Assembly: GCA_029851415.1 (NCBI GenBank)
Contig: CM056741.1
Coordinates: 174,327,021-174,391,020 of the forward strand
Origin: Eretmocerus hayati
Lineage: Eukaryota > Arthropoda > Insecta > Hymenoptera > Aphelinidae
DNA: 64,000 nt
Direction: 5' to 3'
Position numbers and translations under genes: made by a program. Each line of letters opens with the position of its first letter. Positions within the stretch are counted from its first letter, which is position 1. Below are positions 57,072 through 64,000 of the stretch, one piece after another. The notes beneath the pieces were generated by a model. That model was given only the letters and a program-made list of their open reading frames with translations, was not told the DNA's origin and did not search any database.

Positions 57072-60000
57072 AATACAAATTTTCGAATCACTATATATCT
57101 TTTCTTGCGATTTTTTTTTTTTTTTTTATTGGACAAATTGTGAGTATAATATATGATACACGCAGAAATAGTCGGGAGAGGAAATGGAAAAGAATTTGAC
57201 GTTTTTGAGCAATTGAAATATTTATTTCTCAATTTTTTGGATTTGAAGCATTGATAGCTTTTCTGAGAAACTAATTTCTTAATCCATTAATTGTAATACT
57301 GTTATTTTATTTATACCATGTACAATATATCTTACAGTTGATAACAATAGCTCTGTCATAGTCTTTGACTGTGAAAAAATAATTAGAGGATATGATAAGA
57401 ATATTTCAATCAGTTTTAGAATCCATGGAATTCATGCAATAAGTTGTAGACTATTCTTTGAAAACATTGGGAGTTGTTACATTTTTCTTCAGATCTATTC
57501 TGATTTCGTTCCAATGTTCTGATATTGTTCAAGTCTGCAAAAATAAGATGAATCCTAAATTTTCTTACATTATCAATAAGATGCAAGAAATGAAAATATC
57601 ATTCCAATACCACTATGCATTTCCAAGTACATACTTTTCATCAACAGATCTGATTTCTATCACAATCATTGAGAAGAACTCATTGACATCACTGCAAATT
57701 ATAGTACTAGATGTATTTGCCTAATTTTTAAGGCATGCTGAGTTACATACTACTGCTGATTCGAGGATTGAATACTATCCCACAGTTAATTTCCATTTTT
57801 TTCTTTTTTTCTGAAGATTATCTTTCCGAAAATATATTTTCTCAAGTTATAGGATTCATGTTCCAATCCTCAACAGTTGACAAATATAATATTCATTCTC
57901 ATTTTACCCACGAAAATCCAAACACACGATTTTCTGATATCGCCCAATCGTACTTTTTTTTAGCCTACTCATTCACAAACTTTCTTTGCGAATGAATCTC
58001 TCATCAACATTCTAGTGCCAATTCACACATATCCAACCTGGCACTTGGTCCTTGCATTTGGGAAGAAAGTGAGCCGAGTGCATGTTTTTTTAGTAAATTA
58101 TTACAAGTGACCAACCGGGACTGTACACGCATCTCCTATCGTAATGATTTTCAATGGCAGATTGGTGCCCGGTAATCTCAGAAAAATATACGCAAAGAAA
58201 GTCAAAATAGTTGATTAATTGTTGTAGGAAACGTAAGATTTAGTCTAGAGCATGTGACTGATTCGTACGGAAACTAACGATTTCCGAGAAATCCTTTTGT
58301 GTACGCATTTTGGGACAAAAATATCTTGTCTTCTCATTTAGAAGTGCCTGATGTGATATAAGACGAGTAAAAGATAAGTCTGGTACATGGCGATGATTTT
58401 TCATCATTAATTGATTAAAAAGAATGGATCATCAACTGATTGGACGTCCAGTTTAGATTTTGAGATAATTAGTACGCTCTAAATTCACTTGATTATTCAA
58501 TAAGGGCAATTTTTCATTCTAATAATAGTATCAGAAATTTAAAATGAAGCTGCACCAAGGAGCACCTACTTTTATTTGTTCCATATTACTTATTCTCAAG
58601 GATCAAAAAAAAACGGCACCATTTTTTGTAGGTTCGGTTTACTTTCTTGCCAAATCGTTCATACTCTCACTATATGATTTTTTAATTCTAATTATAATTA
58701 CTCTTATGAGCTATTTGATGTTGTTTCACAGGAAGAGGAGATAATTATCAAGACTTAACCGATTCACCTACAAAGAAACATTTTCAAAAATTTTGATCAT
58801 CAATGTGATGAAAGGATTCGATGTTTTGACACATATTTGAAAATATTGCTTTCCAAAATATTACCGAATATCACAAGGAGAAAACAATCTCGAGTCGTAA
58901 TGAAATTTGATCCTCGTCCGGTTATGTAGAATTATTTCATGAATTACACGAATTTTATCATTAAATAATAATCGCTTGGTTCTACTATGCACATAGGTAT
59001 TTCATGAAATTCTGTCAGAGCATTCGTCCAAGAACGAAGTTTCGGATCAATTTTGAAATTATTTCTATGAGCATACATGCTTGGATTCTGTCTAAAACTA
59101 GTCCAGGAAATGTGAATCTCAAAAAATTTCATTGGTTTATTTATTGCAGGGTGCTTCAAATTCAATGAAATGTTCGAGAGATTATGGAGAGATTAATACC
59201 GAAATTTTTCTACGGTTTCTAGAAATCTTTTGAAATTAATTGAATTATTTGCCGAATAGATTTTCATTGTTACTGATCAAATACGACTCATTGAATAAAT
59301 CAGCTTTTTGTCGTAAAAAAGAACAAGGAACAAGATTGTCCTTCTACATTTTTTATAAGAAAATCCATCAAAACGAATGCTTCAATTCTAGAGTCCTCTT
59401 ACGCATTCGGTTGATTCAAATCAAGTTCCCGATTCAGTAACCAAAACTTGTTTATATAATTGATGAATAACAATACCATTTTGGCACATTCTTATTTTTA
59501 GATTGTTGTGACATCTCTACCTCACAGGCACTAAAAGAGTTTTCTTCCAACCTTGTTACAAGTCTAAGGTCTTAGTCAACATTTTTGTTCACTAACGATT
59601 TTTGTTATTCCAGAATACAACTAATTCTCATGAGCCGTCGATTAGTTTTTATCCTCGATCGCTCCGAAGCTGACATTAATGTGTCAGTTAGTAAAATATG
59701 TTTACGCAGTTTATTTGTGCATCAACATTCAGAATAAAAAAATTGTATTACAGTCGAATTTACCTCTAGCTTGAGGAAGATGTGTGGAAAAATATAGTGA
59801 AAGATTCATATTTACACGTATACTTCCTCTAGTGGAGGACGGACGATTCCTTTCCCATTCTCCATTTCAATGAAAAAGACACAATCCAAATCAGGAACGT
59901 GTACATTCAATTGAATTTTCAGCTTAAAATACCAGTTTTCCTTAATTTTTATACTTTCGCCAAAAATGCACATGTCATATTGGATGACTCGCGCGTCAAA

Positions 60001-61738
60001 CCTTGGAATTTCCTCCGTTAATCTTGATGGAAAGTATATTCAATGGTCCAGATTTTGGGGACAGATCGTCTATTCACATGATTTACAGGGATCTTGTATA
60101 TTTACAAAAATACTTTTGAACTGCGAAGAATTGACTTCTCACAAGAATGCGATTTCGATAATTTTGTATTGACGAATTGATGTAAAGGACATTTCTGCTA
60201 ATCAATAGCTGTGTGTAGTGGCGTGATTGATCGCTTTGCAGACGACAATCGATTGAACTAAAATTCGAAAAACTTAATACGGTAATTCAAAAAGAGTCAA
60301 ACTATCAGCTATAAAGATTTGAAAAGACCCACATCTCGGACTAAGATCGTGTTTTTTTATCTTCAAATTTCAGAACTACTTGGATCTAGACACTTACAAC
60401 CATTTTAAAATAAGCCGAATGATATGATAAAAGAGAATTTTATTGACATTGTCCTAATTCTCCCGAAATCTGACTGAGCCAACAATGAAAATTGAATAGA
60501 ATTATGTTTGCTTCATGATCAATTTGATTTAGTTCCTCATTCGCGGTGCATTTATTTGTGAAGTAAATTCGACGTGACTACACGGAAGCTTACCGTTGCT
60601 TCTATAACGAGAGTAACAATTTCATCAAAATGTCAAGTATTCCATTCCATCTTTCTATTTTGTTCTCTTGGGATGGATTGAAGATTATGTAATATAATAA
60701 TAATCTATAAGATCAAGACTGATAAATATATTGAAGCTATGTACGACATTGCTCTAAACAAGTGTCAGTGTGACAGTGAATAAGAGGGTATGCAAGTTAT
60801 GAGATTATTAAAAAGTTCCGACTGGAGGCATGTCTCATATTGTTATTTTAGATATATCATCGATCAAAATAGACATTGAAAATAGATACATCCACGTGAC
60901 GGAGGTAGATTTGCAAGGATCGTGTTCACAGTCTGTTCAAAAAAAGGCTAAACTTTCCGATGGTTTCGTCAGGAATGAGAAACGCAAAGTTTGCGTAACT
61001 CTTTCCTAGAATGGTTGGTTGATTTTCACAATTCGATTCAAAGGGGAATTTTGTAGTCTGATATCTGCTCAATGTTATTCTAGCCGATACATGCCACAAT
61101 GTCAAACCCATCATGAACGTAACGATATTGAAAGTTATTAAATGACCGATTCAAGGTTTATTGAATCTCTTTGCTGAATCATCATTAAAACGTGAACTTG
61201 ATGTGTAAAAATCATATTAAACATCTTTCATGGCAAAATTGACAACATTTTAATCTAGTTGATACGGTTAAAACACTAGACAGAATTTTACTGGGTCACG
61301 TATTTTAAAGTAACCGATTTTAACATAAACGATAGAAAAGTGCATTCAATGCACGTATAAAACCGAACCATAATAAAAATTGGAAATCAATTCCTAGATA
61401 ACGCAGAGGATGAACAATAATAAGACACTAAAGTCGAAAATATTTCAATTCTCGCAATCAACTCGGCTCATTACAACACGCATCAACGCCTAAGCACAAG
61501 TGGCACAAGAGATATAACACCTACACGGGTAATCGTCTATTTTGCGATAAACCCTAAAAATAGGCCGTTAACGGCGATTCAGTACTTCATTTACACTCGC
61601 ACATCTTTAACAAAATCCGCCTCTCATCACTCTCAAATAACGTAACTTTACAAGTCACTATTCATTCAAAATCCAGAGCAATCTCATAGAAACACACACA
61701 CAAAATCACCACAACGCTAAGGCACTGTCGAAGTCATT
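57072..61738. other. Long gene-poor AT-rich region
   Basis: About 4.7 kb without recognised genes or repeats. A T-run at 57111-57127 is the only simple repeat seen. Short frames (for example 57458-57724 plus, 59966-60172 plus, 58944-59165 minus) look random. It contains the 5' flank of the Mos-like gene on the left and the 3' UTR of the anion exchanger on the right. Confidence 0.45.
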
Positions 61739-64000
61739 CTAGCCAGGCAGTGGCGCCTCCTCATAAAAGTCCGGTTCATCTTCATCAAAGTCCTGTGGAT
61801 TTTTTGAATCCAGCGCCCTAAGCTCAGCTGGGCTAAAACACCTCGACATTTGAGCCCTCAATGGTATCATAAGTATAAGGAAGAAAGGCAAAGCTAAAGC
61901 AGCCTTAGTACTTTTGACAATCCATAAAGTCGCGAGACAAGCTATTTGAATACTTGTAAAGGCATGCATTTTACAAGTTTGTACTCGACGAACATAATTG
62001 GCTGTTCCATGATGTTTAACTGGCATGAAGAATAGTTTAACTCGGTCGAATAATTGAACACCATTTGTTGAAGATATTCCCATGTAGAGGAAGACTCCTA
62101 AAAGTACAGCCATTGGAACTAGTCGAAGAAGAGGTGACATCAGGACGCTGACACCAACGAGAATTGCTACTAGGAGGGCTGATACCCTTTGTTCTTTAAC
62201 CTCGACGATGTGAGGTTTGTCACCTGGTGCGTGAGTCGTTGACATCACAGTTACGGCATTTACATGGGTTAACGAGCGGACTGATGCGGCACAACAAAAC
62301 GGTGCACCGATTAGACCACAAGCAAAGTTCATGAGGCATACGACAACTATGTCCATATGATAGCCGTTGCCTTTGCGCAGCTTGCGCTCCTTTTTGTCAA
62401 TTATTAGTCTGAAACGAGAGGATGAAATATTAGATTAGATTGAAAATTTGATACACTTATTGGATGCTTGATATCTTCATACAAAAATAGGTTTCGAGTC
62501 ATCTAAATTTTAGTCACGAAAATTCTAGAATTTTTTCAATTTAATCATATTTGGTTGGACTAATGATGACATTTGGCCATTATGAAGGAAATCACCCGGA
62601 GACGTAACAAAACTGGGTCCATAATGAGGATGATCATATCTGAATGAAGCTAGAATCGAGGCTCGTGTAACCTACTGACACGGATTTTCTTATAACAGAA
62701 GTTTATCAATGAAAAGCCAATATTCAAAGAATGACGTGGGCCCTTTCATAACTATTCATAGCTTGCATCGATTTTCAATTCAAGAGATAATGTAGATTGA
62801 TACTAGAAGGCTGATAAATTACTCTAGACGTTCACTTCAGAATCGCACTCGAGAACTTTGATATCTGGTATGCATATCTACTTCCTATGGTGAGTTGATG
62901 ACGTTCATTATATTACGGACAGAATGTAATGAAATGACTTTGACGGCCAATATCGATCATCGATGAAATGATGAAGGACTCGCAAAATTGGATTTGCACG
63001 GAACCGAATCATGATTCTATCTGATTTTGTGTATCAGTAATATCTTTCACCAAATAATCAAATTCTCGTAGAAGTTGAAACAATTTTGCGAAGTAGATTC
63101 AATGATGACAGGACTTTCATTGCAAAGTTGATAAAACTACGTAAGATACAGAGTTTCAGATACCAAATGGATACGCATACTCTCGAATATTTCATCAATC
63201 AGATCCAATTTATGCATATTTTTTCCCACACCACATGCGACTTGTGAATTTTTCGTAACCCAACTCATGGAGATTATTGATGAAGCAGAATTCAAAACAA
63301 TATAAATCTTTTTCCGACTCAAGAATAAAAAGGCGTGGACGGTAGTTATTTCAAATATTGAGACAGGCTTCTCCGTCCCCGACAATTGTCCTCCAAGATC
63401 AAGAAAAATCACTACAATTTGGCAATCATTCCAATCTCCAACAGAAAAAATTTCTCATAGGATTTGTGCATGAACTTGATGCAGCACTCCAGATACTCTT
63501 GGTTCAGCATAGAGGACGGTTATACCACAGATGAAAAGAAAGATATATCCGAGATAAATTCTGTGTTCAAGTTATTTACCCAAGTAAGATGCAAATCTGA
63601 CTATCTCAATCCATGCATGAGTATTTTCCGCTATTAAATTTGCAATTCAGTAGCAAAAATGTAGCTTTTGAGAGTTTTCAGAGAGAAATAGACTCTCCCG
63701 AATCTAATGGAACAAGATAGACGACCGACTAACGATATAATAATAAATCAACAACATTAAAATCAAACTCACTCTGATATCTGTGTCTCCATAAACACAA
63801 GTATGTAAGCGAGCATAGCAGGAATGGCGCAAGCAAACATCATCCAAACAGGAACCGCAGGCACATTTTCTCTGCTTTTATCCAATGGCACAAACCAATC
63901 TCTTTCAGCCTGCGTTGGTGATAATCCTTCTGGGACAAATAACTTTTCCGTGTCAACTTGCGATATGTAGTCGATAGCTACAAATGTAACAATACTGATT
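61739..64000 (-). CDS. SLC4-family anion exchanger (AE-like), C-terminal part
   Basis: A plasma-membrane chloride/bicarbonate exchanger that moves acid-base equivalents. Two exons are visible: 63773-64000 (open at the window edge) and 61739-62408, joined in phase across a 1364 bp intron. The first encodes the end of a transmembrane block: YISQVDTEKLFVPEGLSPT, then WMMFACAIPAMLAYILVFME with TQIS. The last encodes DKKERKLRKGNGYHMD, SVRSLTHVNAVTVMS, EVKEQRVSALLVAILVGVSV, LGVFLYMGISSTNGVQLFDR, YVRRVQT and LWIVKSTKAALALPF, ending in an acidic DEDEPDFYEEAPLPG tail. The VQLFDR and APGDKP...EVKEQR pieces fit AE2/AE3 better than sodium-bicarbonate cotransporters. Everything N-terminal lies beyond the window. 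Confidence 0.92.
62409..63772 (-). other. Intron of the anion exchanger gene
   Basis: Flanked by a GTGAGT donor (63772) and TTTCAG acceptor (62409). An open frame at 63137-63412 (minus) contains GVGKNMHKLDLIDEI, which faintly echoes exon 2 of the acetyltransferases (VGTYKLDLINEI), but the spacing from the conserved Trp differs and no splice sites match. Treated as intronic. Confidence 0.7.

Noticed and set aside
63137..63412. Acetyltransferase exon fragment in the anion exchanger intron
   Set aside because: Only a short KLDLIDEI similarity, with wrong spacing and no splice sites; likely chance.

Overview
This is eukaryotic, almost certainly insect, nuclear DNA. Spliced genes have GT-AG introns, low-GC intergenic DNA is packed with short inverted-repeat transposons, and the recognisable proteins are animal ones. 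The AANAT-like acetyltransferase expansion and the transposon mix (Tigger/pogo, Tc1-like, piggyBac-like and non-LTR remnants, foldback MITEs) would suit a hymenopteran such as a sawfly or wasp, but the order is an inference. Nothing bacterial, no rRNA and no CRISPR array is present.

Layout. 1-17 kb is repeats. A half-copy of a foldback element (1.6-3.3 kb) is followed by unique AT-rich DNA, then a Tigger element (5.6-7.4 kb) with a Tc1-type palindrome nested in it, a complete 3 kb foldback element with ~1.4 kb arms (7.4-10.4 kb), a TA-flanked MITE (10.6-11.6 kb), a near-perfect 570 bp palindrome (11.7-12.3 kb), piggyBac-like debris, and a 2.6 kb foldback element whose arms carry a ~76 bp minisatellite (14.5-17.1 kb). 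17.9-47.8 kb holds three tandem minus-strand genes of one GNAT (arylalkylamine N-acetyltransferase-like) family with identical exon phases. Copy 1 (17.9-22.7 kb) and copy 3 (43.3-47.8 kb) read as intact. Copy 2 (33.0-35.4 kb) is a pseudogene: its third exon has an in-frame stop and is split by a 629 bp palindromic element. Between them lie a SINE in a GGGAT minisatellite, a truncated LINE 3' end, several MITEs, a 1.6 kb palindrome with a Tigger-type MITE at its centre, and a second LINE 3' end inside a GA microsatellite. 48-52 kb has two more MITEs.

52.1-57.1 kb is a compact housekeeping block: GNL3/nucleostemin (minus) and LSM5 (plus) are head-to-head across 362 bp, and LSM5 runs tail-to-tail into a Mos-like kinase gene (minus) with 112 bp between stop codons. 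57.1-61.7 kb is featureless AT-rich DNA. 61.7-64.0 kb is the 3' end of an SLC4 anion exchanger (minus) that runs off the right edge.

How the genes relate. GNL3 acts in nucleolar ribosome biogenesis and LSM5 in U6 snRNA/mRNA decay rings, so the shared promoter region couples two growth-related RNA-metabolism genes. The acetyltransferase array is a lineage-type duplication shaped by transposons. No new multi-gene system was found. The strongest unusual signals are the density and nesting of foldback elements, a MITE family whose termini are consensus 5' splice donors, and the transposon-split acetyltransferase paralogue.
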